Of a DNA stretch of 64,000 bases, positions 26,917 to 35,578 are shown in pieces. The DNA is from Sulfurimicrobium sp964552675 (GTDB lineage: Bacteria; Pseudomonadota; Gammaproteobacteria; Burkholderiales; Sulfuricellaceae). The translations under genes were made by a program, and so were the position numbers. The first letter of the stretch is position 1; each line of letters starts with the position of its first letter. Below the pieces are notes generated by a model. That model was not told the DNA's origin, made no database searches, and was given only the letters and a program-made list of their open reading frames with translations. The stretch covers positions 62,001 through 126,000 of the forward strand of contig CAZKHJ010000004.1 in assembly GCA_964552675.1 (NCBI GenBank), written 5' to 3'.

Positions 26917-28488
26917 TTAAACGATTTCCCGCGTTTCCAGAAACCTGATTTCCGGAAAGCGTTCCTGTGCCAGATTGAGGTTGACTCGGTTGGGGGCAAG
27001 ATAAACGTACTCGTCGGCACCGTCCAGTGCCACGTTGAAACCGTGCTTGTCCACCAGCTTCTTCAGCTCCAGATCGCTGCCGCGCAGCCAGCGCGCGGTG
27101 GCGACATCGAAGTGTTCGAACTGGACGTCCACGCCATATTCGTATTGCAGGCGATGAGCCACCACGTCAAATTGCAACATGCCGACCGCGCCCAGCACCA
27201 GGTCGTTGGATGAAATGGGGCGGAACAATTGGGTCGCGCCTTCCTCGGCCAGTTGCTGCAAACCTTTCTGCAACTGCTTCATCTTGAGCGGGTTCCTGAT
27301 CTGGGCACGGCGGAAGATTTCCGGGGCAAAGGAAGGAATGCCGGTGAATTTGAGTTCCTCGCCTTCCGTGAATGTGTCGCCCAGCCGGATCGTGCCGTGG
27401 TTGGGGATGCCGATGATGTCCCCGGCATAGGCTTCATCGGCGGTATTGCGGTCCTGTGCCATGAAGGTGATGGCGTTACCCACGGTGATCTGCTTGCCGC
27501 TTGAAACCTGCTTGATCTTCATGCCGCGGTCGAAGCGTCCTGAGCAGATACGGATGAAGGCGATGCGATCGCGGTGCTTGGGGTCCATATTGGCCTGGAT
27601 CTTGAACACGAAACCGGTGAACCTGGGTTCGTCCGGCTCTACAGCGCGTGTTTGCGCCGGGCGGTGCAGCGGAGCGGGCGACAGGTCGACGATGGCGTCA
27701 AGCAGCGATTGCACGCCGAAATTGTTCATTGCCGAGCCGAAGAAAACGGGTGTCTGCCTGCCGCTCAGGTAGGCTTCCTTGTCAAAAGCATGGGATGCGC
27801 CGCGCACCAGTTCGATGTCGATGCGCAGTTCCTCCGCCTGGTCGCCGATCAGTTCGTCCAGGCGCGGGTTGTCGAGTCCCTGGACAATTTCGGAGGTGCC
27901 TTTCTCGGCATTCGGGTCGAACACCGACACGGTGTCGTTGTACAGGTGATAGGTGCCACGGAAGCGCTTGCCCATGCCGATCGGCCAGGTCATTGGCGCA
28001 CACTGGATCTGCAGTACGGATTCGATTTCATCCAGCAGTTCGATCGGCTCCTTGCCCTCGCGATCGAGTTTGTTGATGAAGGTGAGGATGGGCGTGTCGC
28101 GCAGGCGGCAGACGTTGAGCAGTTTGATGGTCTGGGCCTCGACGCCGTTCACCGAGTCAATCACCATCACTGCTGAGTCCACTGCTGTCAGCGTACGGTA
28201 GGTATCCTCGGAAAAATCCTCGTGGCCCGGAGTGTCGAGCAGGTTGATCATGCAGTCGCGGTAGGGGAACTGCATTACCGAGGAGGTCACCGAAATGCCG
28301 CGCTGCTTCTCCAGTTCCATCCAGTCGCTGGTGGCGTGGCGATCGGCCTTGCGCGCCCGCACCGCGCCCGCCATCTGGATTGCGCCGCCAAACCACAGCA
28401 TTTTTTCAGTCAGCGTGGTTTTACCTGCGTCGGGATGGGAAATGATGGCGAAGGTGCGGCGGCGCTGGATTTCTTCGTGGAGGGTCAT
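26917..28488 (-). CDS. prfC: Peptide chain release factor 3
   Basis: RF3 is a ribosomal GTPase that recycles RF1 and RF2 after peptide release. The 523-residue protein has the P-loop SHPDAGKTTLTEK, the switch II DTPGHEDFSEDTYR and the guanine-specificity motif TFINKLDR. The C-terminal RF3 domain follows. The ATG at 28488 gives the normal N terminus (MTLHEEIQRRRTFAI). A longer in-frame start at 28539 would add 17 unconserved residues. No clear ribosome site precedes it. Its own -10 box is at 28517-28522. Confidence 0.97.
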   Translation of the reverse strand: MTLHEEIQRRRTFAIISHPDAGKTTLTEKMLWFGGAIQMAGAVRARKADRHATSDWMELEKQRGISVTSSVMQFPYRDCMINLLDTPGHEDFSEDTYRTLTAVDSAVMVIDSVNGVEAQTIKLLNVCRLRDTPILTFINKLDREGKEPIELLDEIESVLQIQCAPMTWPIGMGKRFRGTYHLYNDTVSVFDPNAEKGTSEIVQGLDNPRLDELIGDQAEELRIDIELVRGASHAFDKEAYLSGRQTPVFFGSAMNNFGVQSLLDAIVDLSPAPLHRPAQTRAVEPDEPRFTGFVFKIQANMDPKHRDRIAFIRICSGRFDRGMKIKQVSSGKQITVGNAITFMAQDRNTADEAYAGDIIGIPNHGTIRLGDTFTEGEELKFTGIPSFAPEIFRRAQIRNPLKMKQLQKGLQQLAEEGATQLFRPISSNDLVLGAVGMLQFDVVAHRLQYEYGVDVQFEHFDVATARWLRGSDLELKKLVDKHGFNVALDGADEYVYLAPNRVNLNLAQERFPEIRFLETREIV

Positions 28489-28516
28489 GATCTGAGGGGC
28501 GGGAAAAAAGTCAGCA

Positions 28517-28522
28517 ATTATA
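28517..28522 (-). promoter_or_regulatory. Candidate -10 box for prfC
   Basis: A perfect TATAAT on the minus strand would start transcription about 20 bases before the prfC ATG. No good -35 hexamer was seen at 17 bases. The position in the kup-prfC gap fits a prfC promoter. Confidence 0.4.
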
Positions 28523-28556
28523 ACAGGCTGTGTCCCCATTGCGGGGAGGGGCTGGT

Positions 28557-30443
28557 CTACAGCATGATCTGGGCGCCGAGCTCAACCACACGGTTGGGCG
28601 GCAGCTTGAAGAACTGGGTGGCGCTGCCGGCGTTACGGAACATGCTGACAAACAGTTTTTCGCGCCACAGGCACATTTCCGAGCCGACCCGGGGGATCAG
28701 GGTTTCACGGCCGATGAAGAAGGAGGTGTCCATCATGTCGAGCTCGATGCCATGCTGCGCACAGCACAGGGTCAGATCGCGCGGCAGATCGGGCTCATCC
28801 ATGAAGCCGTATGCCATGGTGATGCGCTGGAAATTGTTGGGCAGCATTTCCATCTGCACGCGCTCAGTTTCGGCAACGTAGGGGATGTCCTGGATGGAGA
28901 CGGTTGCCAGCAACACCCGTTCGTGCAGCACCTTGTTGTGTTTGAGATTATGCAGCAGCGCCTGGGGGACGCCCTTGGGGTTGGGCGTCATGAATACCGC
29001 CGTGCCGGGCACGCGCGCCATGTCGCTATATCCCAGGCCTTCAATAAAAGGTTCGAGGGCGAGCGCATCGCCCTCCATGCGCTTGTAGAGCAACTGCCGG
29101 CCACGTTTCCAGGTGGTCATCAGGGTGAAGATGACAAAGCCGGCAAGCAGGGGGAACCAGCCGCCATCGGAGATTTTCAGCACATTGGCGCCAAAGAAGG
29201 CGAGATCCACCACGAGGAAAAGACTGAACAGCGCGATTGCCCTGGTCCAGCCCCAGCCCAGTGCGCGGCTGAAAACGAAAGTGGCGAGGATGGAGGTGAT
29301 CACCATGTCGCCGGTAACGGCGATGCCGTAAGCGGCAGCCATGTTGCCGGAGGAACGGAAACCCAGCACCAGGACCACTACCGCCACGAGCAGCGCCCAG
29401 TTGATGGCGGGCAGGTAGATCTGGCCCTTTTCCTGTTCGGAGGTATGCAGCACCTGCATGCGCGGCACATAACCCAACTGCATGGCCTGCCGCGTGACCG
29501 AGAAGGCACCCGAAATGACAGCCTGGGAGGCGATGACCGTGGCTAGAGTGGCCAGAGTGATCATGGGGTAGAGCGCCCAGTCAGGCACCAGATTGTAGAA
29601 GGGATTGTTGATTGCTTCGGGATGGCGCAACAGCAGCGCCCCCTGGCCGAAATAATTGAGCAGCAGGGCGGGCAGGACGAAGCCGAACCAGGCCAGCTGA
29701 ATTGGCTGGCGACCGAAGTGCCCCATGTCCGCGTACAGCGCCTCTCCGCCGGTCAGCGCCAGAACAACCGCTCCCAGGGCGATGAAGGCAAGCCAGGGGT
29801 GCGCCCAGAAGAGCCGGGCGGCATGGCCTGGATTGGCCGCCTGCAACACCTCGGGTGTCTGCACGATACTGCTGACGCCAAGGAAGGCCAGAACGAAAAA
29901 CCACACCAGCATCACCGGCCCGAACAGGGTGCCTACCCGCGCCGTGCCATGGCGCTGGATGAAAAACAGGAAAAACAGCACGGTCAGGGCAATCGGAACA
30001 ATATAGGCATGCAGCGCCGGCGCGCCAACCTCCAGTCCCTCGACCGCAGAGAGCACGGAAATCGCTGGCGTCACCATGCCGTCGCCGTAAAACATGCAGG
30101 CGCCGAGAATGCCGATCAGCATGATCAGGCGCTGGCGGCGGGGGTTGTCGCCAGCTTCGCGCAATGCCAGCGCAATCAGCGCCATGATGCCCCCTTCGCC
30201 GCGGTTGTCGGCACGCATCACGAACACGACGTATTTGATCGAAACCACGATGATCAGTGACCACAGCACCAGGGACAGAATGCCAAGGATGTTTTCCGGA
30301 GATGCGGGTAATTGGTGGGCGCTGGGGGCGAAAACCTCCTTCAGGGTGTAAAGCGGGCTGGTGCCGATATCGCCATAGACAATGCCAAGTGCGCCCAGCG
30401 CCAGAGCGGGAAGGCGGGTTTTGCTGATGGTTTCTGCTTGCAT
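28557..30443 (-). CDS. kup: Kup-family potassium uptake transporter
   Basis: This encodes a 628-residue KUP/HAK/KT potassium-proton symporter. The family signature ALGIVYGDIGTSPLYTLKE is at the N terminus, and about 12 membrane helices fill the first 440 residues. A cytoplasmic C-terminal domain follows (MTPNPKGVPQALLHNLKHNK). The length matches E. coli Kup (622). It lies between prfC and the SPOR protein gene on the same strand, with no evident functional link to either. Confidence 0.96.
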   Translation of the reverse strand: MQAETISKTRLPALALGALGIVYGDIGTSPLYTLKEVFAPSAHQLPASPENILGILSLVLWSLIIVVSIKYVVFVMRADNRGEGGIMALIALALREAGDNPRRQRLIMLIGILGACMFYGDGMVTPAISVLSAVEGLEVGAPALHAYIVPIALTVLFFLFFIQRHGTARVGTLFGPVMLVWFFVLAFLGVSSIVQTPEVLQAANPGHAARLFWAHPWLAFIALGAVVLALTGGEALYADMGHFGRQPIQLAWFGFVLPALLLNYFGQGALLLRHPEAINNPFYNLVPDWALYPMITLATLATVIASQAVISGAFSVTRQAMQLGYVPRMQVLHTSEQEKGQIYLPAINWALLVAVVVLVLGFRSSGNMAAAYGIAVTGDMVITSILATFVFSRALGWGWTRAIALFSLFLVVDLAFFGANVLKISDGGWFPLLAGFVIFTLMTTWKRGRQLLYKRMEGDALALEPFIEGLGYSDMARVPGTAVFMTPNPKGVPQALLHNLKHNKVLHERVLLATVSIQDIPYVAETERVQMEMLPNNFQRITMAYGFMDEPDLPRDLTLCCAQHGIELDMMDTSFFIGRETLIPRVGSEMCLWREKLFVSMFRNAGSATQFFKLPPNRVVELGAQIML

Positions 30444-30470
30444 GCGTTATTTTCGGGGGGAGTGGATGGT

Positions 30471-31232
30471 TCAGCGTACCGGTGCCAGCACGGCATTGAT
30501 TCCCAGGGCGCGAATCTTGGCTTGAGCCTGGTCTGCTTCCGCCTTGGTCTGGAAGGGGCCGACATGCAGTCGGGTTTCAGTATAGGACTTGATGCCATGC
30601 TCGGCCAGGCGTTTCTGCAGTTGCAGTGCATTGTCAGGATTGGAAAACAGCCCCAACTGGACGACATAACCTTTGGGTGGGGTGGGTTCGGTGGCCGGTT
30701 TGGGCGGCGGCGAGGCTTCGGCGGCTTTGGCAGGCGCTGCGGGCTTCTGTTCTGCCGGCATGGCAGTCACGGGAGCCGGTGATGGAGGCGGAACGGGGAT
30801 GCTGGCAGCAGGCGGTGCGAGTCTGGGCGGTGTTTCAATGCTCGCGGGCTTTGCTGGTGGTGCGGAGATTTCGCTGCGTGGTTTTGTGCCAACAGGCGCG
30901 CCCATGGATGATTTGTTGATAACTTGCGGCGGTGGCGGAGCGGGCGGCGCGGCTTCCGGGTCAGGCACGGCGGGCGCAGCTTCTGCCAGGGGTTCCGCAG
31001 GTTTTTCTTCTTCTGTCTTGTCGGGGGCTGCGGCTGGCTGGGGGGGCTGTGGTTCGTTCACAATGGGGGGGGGCAACGATGCCGCCACGGGAACAGGGGG
31101 TTCAGGTTTTTTGTGGCTCAGCACCGTGAGGGTGATGACGGCCGCAGCAACCAGCGATGCGGCAAGCACCATGCGGCGCATCGCGCGTTTCTTGATTTCG
31201 GCCTGCTCGTCCTGGATTGGCTGTTCCGGCAT
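30471..31232 (-). CDS. SPOR-domain membrane protein (DedD/FtsN-like)
   Basis: This encodes a 253-residue bitopic protein. A short cytoplasmic N terminus and one membrane helix (about 22-40, MVLAASLVAAAVITLTVL) lead to a long Pro/Ala-rich periplasmic linker. The C-terminal SPOR domain (GYVVQLGLFSNPDNALQLQK to the end) binds denuded glycan at the division site in known members. The start at 31232 has GGGAG 6 bases upstream. A DedD- or FtsN-like role in septation is inferred from architecture. In many betaproteobacteria dedD follows folC; that context is missing here. Confidence 0.8.
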   Translation of the reverse strand: MPEQPIQDEQAEIKKRAMRRMVLAASLVAAAVITLTVLSHKKPEPPVPVAASLPPPIVNEPQPPQPAAAPDKTEEEKPAEPLAEAAPAVPDPEAAPPAPPPPQVINKSSMGAPVGTKPRSEISAPPAKPASIETPPRLAPPAASIPVPPPSPAPVTAMPAEQKPAAPAKAAEASPPPKPATEPTPPKGYVVQLGLFSNPDNALQLQKRLAEHGIKSYTETRLHVGPFQTKAEADQAQAKIRALGINAVLAPVR

Positions 31233-31383
31233 CGAAACTCCCTGCTTGCGGAATGGAATGCCGGGCATGTTATCACTTCATTTTTGCAGCCGCCAGCAAC
31301 CTGGCTGGTTTATTTTATGGGGATTCCATGATATTTTGACGGGTTGTTGAAGAATTTTAACCTGTTGTCTCTGGAGATATTAA

Positions 31384-31809
31384 ATGGCTGTTGAACGCAC
31401 CCTGTCCATCATCAAACCCGACGCCGTGGCGAAAAACGTGATCGGCAAAATCTATTCCCGCTTCGAAAGCAACGGCCTCAGCATCGCTGCCGCCAAGCTG
31501 AAGCACCTGTCCCGTGCCGAAGCGGAAGGTTTTTACGCGGTGCATCGCGAGCGCCCCTTCTTCAAGGACCTGGTCGATTTCATGGTGTCCGGCCCGGTTA
31601 TGATCCAGGTGCTGGAAGGCGAAAACGCGATCGCCAAGAACCGTGAGCTGATGGGTGCGACCGACCCGAAGAAAGCTGAGCCCGGCACGATCCGTGCCGA
31701 CTTTGCCGAGAGCATCGACGCCAATGCCGTGCATGGCTCCGATGGTCCGGATACTGCCAAGGTTGAAATCTGCTATTTCTTCCCGGCCATGGAAGTTTAC
31801 GCGCGCTAA
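31384..31809 (+). CDS. ndk: Nucleoside diphosphate kinase
   Basis: This enzyme balances nucleoside triphosphate pools by moving the gamma phosphate through a histidine. The 141-residue protein has the usual N terminus (ERTLSIIKPDAVAKNVIGKI). The active-site motif NAVHGSDGPDTA holds the phospho-His. It is the first gene of a tight housekeeping operon, and the rlmN ATG shares one base with its stop. A TTGACG hexamer lies at 31336 but its -10 partner is weak. Confidence 0.97.
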   Translation: MAVERTLSIIKPDAVAKNVIGKIYSRFESNGLSIAAAKLKHLSRAEAEGFYAVHRERPFFKDLVDFMVSGPVMIQVLEGENAIAKNRELMGATDPKKAEPGTIRADFAESIDANAVHGSDGPDTAKVEICYFFPAMEVYAR

Positions 31810-32894
31810 TGCCCGTTAATCTGCTCGACTACGACCTCCCGCAGCTTACTGCCTATTTCGCCGAAATGGGCGAAAAGCCTTTTCGCGCCAAGCAGCTGAT
31901 GCGCTGGATGCACCAGTTTGGCGAGAGCGATTTCTCTCGCATGAGCGATCTCGCCAAGTCGCTGCGGGAGAAGTTGAGCACTACGGCGGTGGTTGAACCA
32001 CCCCGTCTGATCAAGGAACAACTGTCCGACGACGGCACGCGCAAATGGCTGCTGGATGTAGGCGCCAACAATGGCATCGAGACAGTGTTCATTCCCGAAG
32101 ACGAACGCGGCACGCTGTGCGTGTCGAGCCAGGTGGGCTGCGCGCTGGAATGCAGCTTCTGTTCCACCGCTCGTCAGGGCTTCAACCGCAACCTGTCGGT
32201 GGCGGAAATCATCGGCCAGCTGTGGTGGGCCAACAAGGCGCTGGGGCGCGACCCCAAGGGAGAACGCATCATCAGCAACGTGGTGCTGATGGGCATGGGT
32301 GAGCCGCTGGCCAACTTTGACAACGTGGTCACGGCACTCAATATCATGCTGGATGATCACGCCTACGGCCTGTCGCGACGGCGCGTGACGGTGAGCACTT
32401 CCGGCCTGGTGCCGGCAATGGATCGTTTGCGCGATGCCTGCCCGGTGGCCTTGGCGGTGTCATTGCACGCACCCAATGACGCCTTGCGCGACGTGCTGGT
32501 GCCAATCAATAAAAAATATCCGCTGGCCGAACTGATGGCGGCCTGTCGCCGTTATATCGAGAAGGCGCCGAGGGATTTCATCACTTTTGAATATGTCATG
32601 CTGGACGGCGTTAACGACAGCGTAATGCATGCACGGGAACTAATCGCACTGGTGAAGGACGTACCGTGCAAGTTCAACCTGATTCCTTTTAACCCGTTTC
32701 CCCTGTCAGGCTATAAGCGCTCCCGGCCGGAAGCGGTGCGCCGTTTCCGGGACGAGCTGATGCAGGCTGGTCTGATTGCGACCACGCGCAAGACCAGGGG
32801 CGACGATATCGATGCCGCCTGTGGCCAGCTCGCGGGGCAGGTGCAGGACAAGACCAAACGGACGCAGTACAACATTGTGGAGATTGCCGGATGA
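31809..32894 (+). CDS. rlmN: Dual-specificity 23S rRNA/tRNA methyltransferase RlmN
   Basis: This radical-SAM enzyme makes 2-methyladenosine in 23S rRNA (A2503) and some tRNAs. The 361-residue protein has the cluster motif CALECSFCSTARQGF. The GMGEPLANFDNV segment and the C-terminal segment with the catalytic Cys (DIDAACGQL) are also present. The start overlaps the ndk stop by one base and the 3' end overlaps pilW by four, so it is translationally coupled to its neighbours. Confidence 0.97.
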   Translation: MPVNLLDYDLPQLTAYFAEMGEKPFRAKQLMRWMHQFGESDFSRMSDLAKSLREKLSTTAVVEPPRLIKEQLSDDGTRKWLLDVGANNGIETVFIPEDERGTLCVSSQVGCALECSFCSTARQGFNRNLSVAEIIGQLWWANKALGRDPKGERIISNVVLMGMGEPLANFDNVVTALNIMLDDHAYGLSRRRVTVSTSGLVPAMDRLRDACPVALAVSLHAPNDALRDVLVPINKKYPLAELMAACRRYIEKAPRDFITFEYVMLDGVNDSVMHARELIALVKDVPCKFNLIPFNPFPLSGYKRSRPEAVRRFRDELMQAGLIATTRKTRGDDIDAACGQLAGQVQDKTKRTQYNIVEIAG

Positions 32895-33661
32895 AAAAAC
32901 TGCTGGTGCTGGTGCTGGTGTTATGGGGCGTGATCCAGCCGGTTTGGGCGGAGCAGATGTCTGAGCAGCGAAAGCGTGCGCAGGTTCATACCGATCTGGG
33001 CGCGGCCTATTTCAGCATGGGCAAGCTGGGGGTCGCGCTGGAGGAACTCAAAACCGCCATCGATAACGATTCCAAATATGCGCCAGCCTACAACATTCTT
33101 GGTTTGATTTACATGGATCTGAGAGAATTTGACAAGGCTGAGGAATATTTCCAGCGCTCGCTTGATATCGACTCGAACAATTCCGAGGCGCACAACAATT
33201 ACGGCTGGTTCCTGTGCCAGCGCAACCGGGTGGATGAGGCCATCGGATATTTCATGCGCGCGCTGAAAAACCCGCTCTATGCCACACCGGAAAAAGCCTA
33301 TCTCAACGCTGGCGAATGTTCGCTGAAGAAAGGCGACGAGAAAAATGCGGAAGATTTCTTCCTGCGCGCCATCAAGTTTCAACCTGCCCCGCCCAAGGCA
33401 TTCTGGAATCTGGCCGAGATCAGTTTCCGCCGTGGCGATTACAACGATGCCCAGCGTTACCTCGAAGTGTTCATGAAGATGAGCGTCCCCTCGCGGGAGT
33501 CCTTGTGGTTGGGTGCGCGCATTGCCCACCGCCTGGGCAAGCGTGATGCGGAAGCCAACTATGGTTTGCAGCTCAGAAAGAATTACCCCGATTCGCTTGA
33601 GACGCAGGCCTTTCGCAATGGCCAGTTCGATGGTCCTGTGGCGGCGGGGGCGCAGAAGTGA
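32891..33661 (+). CDS. pilW: Type IV pilus biogenesis TPR protein PilW/PilF
   Basis: This is a TPR protein that helps the PilQ secretin assemble in the outer membrane in known systems. The 256-residue product has an N-terminal signal peptide and about six TPR units (for example APAYNILGLIYMDLREFDKA and SEAHNNYGWFLCQRNRVDEA). The Pseudomonas form is a lipoprotein. Here the signal ends in VIQPVWAEQM with no lipobox Cys, so the mature protein should be soluble in the periplasm. It lies between rlmN and a rodZ-like gene, the usual place in betaproteobacteria. Confidence 0.88.
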   Translation: MKKLLVLVLVLWGVIQPVWAEQMSEQRKRAQVHTDLGAAYFSMGKLGVALEELKTAIDNDSKYAPAYNILGLIYMDLREFDKAEEYFQRSLDIDSNNSEAHNNYGWFLCQRNRVDEAIGYFMRALKNPLYATPEKAYLNAGECSLKKGDEKNAEDFFLRAIKFQPAPPKAFWNLAEISFRRGDYNDAQRYLEVFMKMSVPSRESLWLGARIAHRLGKRDAEANYGLQLRKNYPDSLETQAFRNGQFDGPVAAGAQK

Positions 33662-34470
33662 GCGAGGATTTTTCCGAAGAGCTGGCGCCAGCGCCAGCGC
33701 AGGAAAGTGCCGGCATGAAACTGGCCCGCGAGCGCGAAAGCCAGGGCCTGGGCGTTGTCGATGTGGCGCGTGCGCTCCGCCTGAGCGTGAAGCAGATCGA
33801 GGCGCTCGAAGCAGATCAGCTGGACAGCTTGCCGGGTCGTACTTTTGTGCGCGGTTTCGTGCGTAATTATGCGCGCCTGCTCAATCTGGACCCCGACCAA
33901 CTGGTGGCGGAATATCTGCCGCAACAGCCGGAAATGACAGTGCAGCATATCCAGGCACCCTCGCAACAGATCAGTTTCTCCGAACATCAAGGCAAGCCCT
34001 GGCTGAGATGGCTGGCGGGCGGTTTTGTGGCAGTGGCGCTGGTTTCCTGGGGCGTCCTGGAATGGATGGGACCGGAACAGCCAAAGTCGCGTACCACGAT
34101 CAAATCGCCCGCTCCTGCAATACAGGCAAAACCCCAGCCTGATGCCGCATCCGTACCCAGCGCATCAGCAGCTTCTCCAGCAAACTCGCCAGTGCCAGCC
34201 ATTGCCGCGGTGTCGCTGCCGCGCCTGACCCTTAGTTTCAGTGGTCGATCCTGGGTGGAAGTGCGCGACAAGCAGGGGAAAATTATCCATTCGCAAAATC
34301 ATGAGGCCGGGTCTGAACAGAGCGTGGAAGGCGAGGCGCCATTCACTTTGGTCATCGGCAGCGCACCTAATGTCAAGGTGCGCTATCGGGGCCGCGCCCA
34401 GGATCAGGAGCGTGAGCTGGCTATCTCGGATTTTATCAAGGGCGATGTGGCGCGCCTGGTTGTGGAGTAG
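33658..34470 (+). CDS. rodZ: RodZ-like helix-turn-helix membrane protein
   Basis: This 270-residue bitopic protein resembles RodZ, which links MreB to the cell wall elongation machinery. The cytoplasmic HTH_25 domain spans about 20-90 (MKLARERESQGLGVVDVARA, then TFVRGFVRNYARLLNLDPDQ). One membrane helix is at about 120-138 (WLAGGFVAVALVSWGVLEW). A low-complexity linker and a C-terminal DUF4115-type domain follow. It starts with GTG, overlapping the pilW stop by four bases. Location between pilW and ispG matches many proteobacteria. Confidence 0.87.
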   Translation: MSEDFSEELAPAPAQESAGMKLARERESQGLGVVDVARALRLSVKQIEALEADQLDSLPGRTFVRGFVRNYARLLNLDPDQLVAEYLPQQPEMTVQHIQAPSQQISFSEHQGKPWLRWLAGGFVAVALVSWGVLEWMGPEQPKSRTTIKSPAPAIQAKPQPDAASVPSASAASPANSPVPAIAAVSLPRLTLSFSGRSWVEVRDKQGKIIHSQNHEAGSEQSVEGEAPFTLVIGSAPNVKVRYRGRAQDQERELAISDFIKGDVARLVVE

Positions 34471-34480
34471 GGGTCTGTAA

Positions 34481-35572
34481 ATGTTCAAGGTTGAAATTCC
34501 GCGCCGCAAGAGCCGGCAGATCAAGGTCGGCAATGTACTGATCGGTGGTGATGCACCGATTTCGGTGCAAACCATGACCAACACCGAGACCACCGATGTC
34601 GATGCCACGGTTGCGCAGATCGAGCGTGCTGCCCGGGCCGGCGCAGATATCGTGCGGGTATCGATTCCCAGCATGGAAGCGGCGGAAGCTTTTGGCCTGA
34701 TCCGGAAACGTTCTCCGGTGCCGCTGGTGACGGATATCCATTTCGATTACAGGATCGCCCTGCGCGTGGCCGAGCTTGGCGCCGATTGCCTGCGCATCAA
34801 TCCCGGCAATATCGGGCGCGAGGATCGCGTGCAGGCGGTGGTGCAGTCGGCCAAGGATCATGGCATCCCGATCCGCATCGGCGTCAACGCGGGCTCGCTG
34901 GAAAAGGATTTGCAGAAGAAATATGGCGAACCTACCCCGGAAGCACTGGTGGAATCAGCCCTGCGTCACATCGAGATTCTCGACCGCTTGAATTTCCCGG
35001 ATTTCAAGGTCAGCCTCAAGGCATCGGAAATCTTCATGACGGTGGAAGCCTACAAATTGCTCGCCAACCAGATCGAACAGCCTCTGCATCTCGGTATCAC
35101 CGAAGCCGGCGGTTTGCGCTCCGGCAGCGTGAAGTCGGCGATTGGTCTGGGCATGATTCTGGCATCCGGTATCGGCGATACCATCCGTGTATCGCTGGCT
35201 GCCGATCCGGTAGAAGAGGTCAAGGTCGGTTTCGATATCCTGAAAAGCCTGCATTTGCGCAACAAGGGCGTGAATATCATTGCCTGCCCTTCCTGCTCGC
35301 GCCAGAATTTCGATGTGATCAAGGTGGTGAACGCGCTGGAACAGCGGCTTGAGGATGTGCTGGAGCATCTCGATGTGGCGGTGATCGGCTGCGTGGTGAA
35401 CGGGCCGGGAGAGGCGCGCGAGGCGGATATTGGCCTCGCCGGCGGCGAGCCCAACCTGCTGTACATGGACGGCAAGCCCAGCCACAAGGTCAATGACGGC
35501 GAAATCGTCGATCAGATCGAAAAGGAAGTGCGCGCAAAAATTGCCGCCAAACAACAAATTACCAGCAAGTAG
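34481..35572 (+). CDS. ispG: 4-hydroxy-3-methylbut-2-en-1-yl diphosphate synthase
   Basis: IspG is the iron-sulfur enzyme of the penultimate step of the non-mevalonate isoprenoid pathway. The 363-residue protein is the short bacterial form. The N-terminal TIM-barrel motif is QTMTNTETTDVDATVAQI. The 4Fe-4S ligands are in IACPSCSRQNFDV with the third Cys in VIGCVVNGPGEA. It is 10 bases after rodZ with AGGGG upstream of the ATG, and hisS follows at once. Confidence 0.97.
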   Translation: MFKVEIPRRKSRQIKVGNVLIGGDAPISVQTMTNTETTDVDATVAQIERAARAGADIVRVSIPSMEAAEAFGLIRKRSPVPLVTDIHFDYRIALRVAELGADCLRINPGNIGREDRVQAVVQSAKDHGIPIRIGVNAGSLEKDLQKKYGEPTPEALVESALRHIEILDRLNFPDFKVSLKASEIFMTVEAYKLLANQIEQPLHLGITEAGGLRSGSVKSAIGLGMILASGIGDTIRVSLAADPVEEVKVGFDILKSLHLRNKGVNIIACPSCSRQNFDVIKVVNALEQRLEDVLEHLDVAVIGCVVNGPGEAREADIGLAGGEPNLLYMDGKPSHKVNDGEIVDQIEKEVRAKIAAKQQITSK

Positions 35573-35578
35573 AAAATC

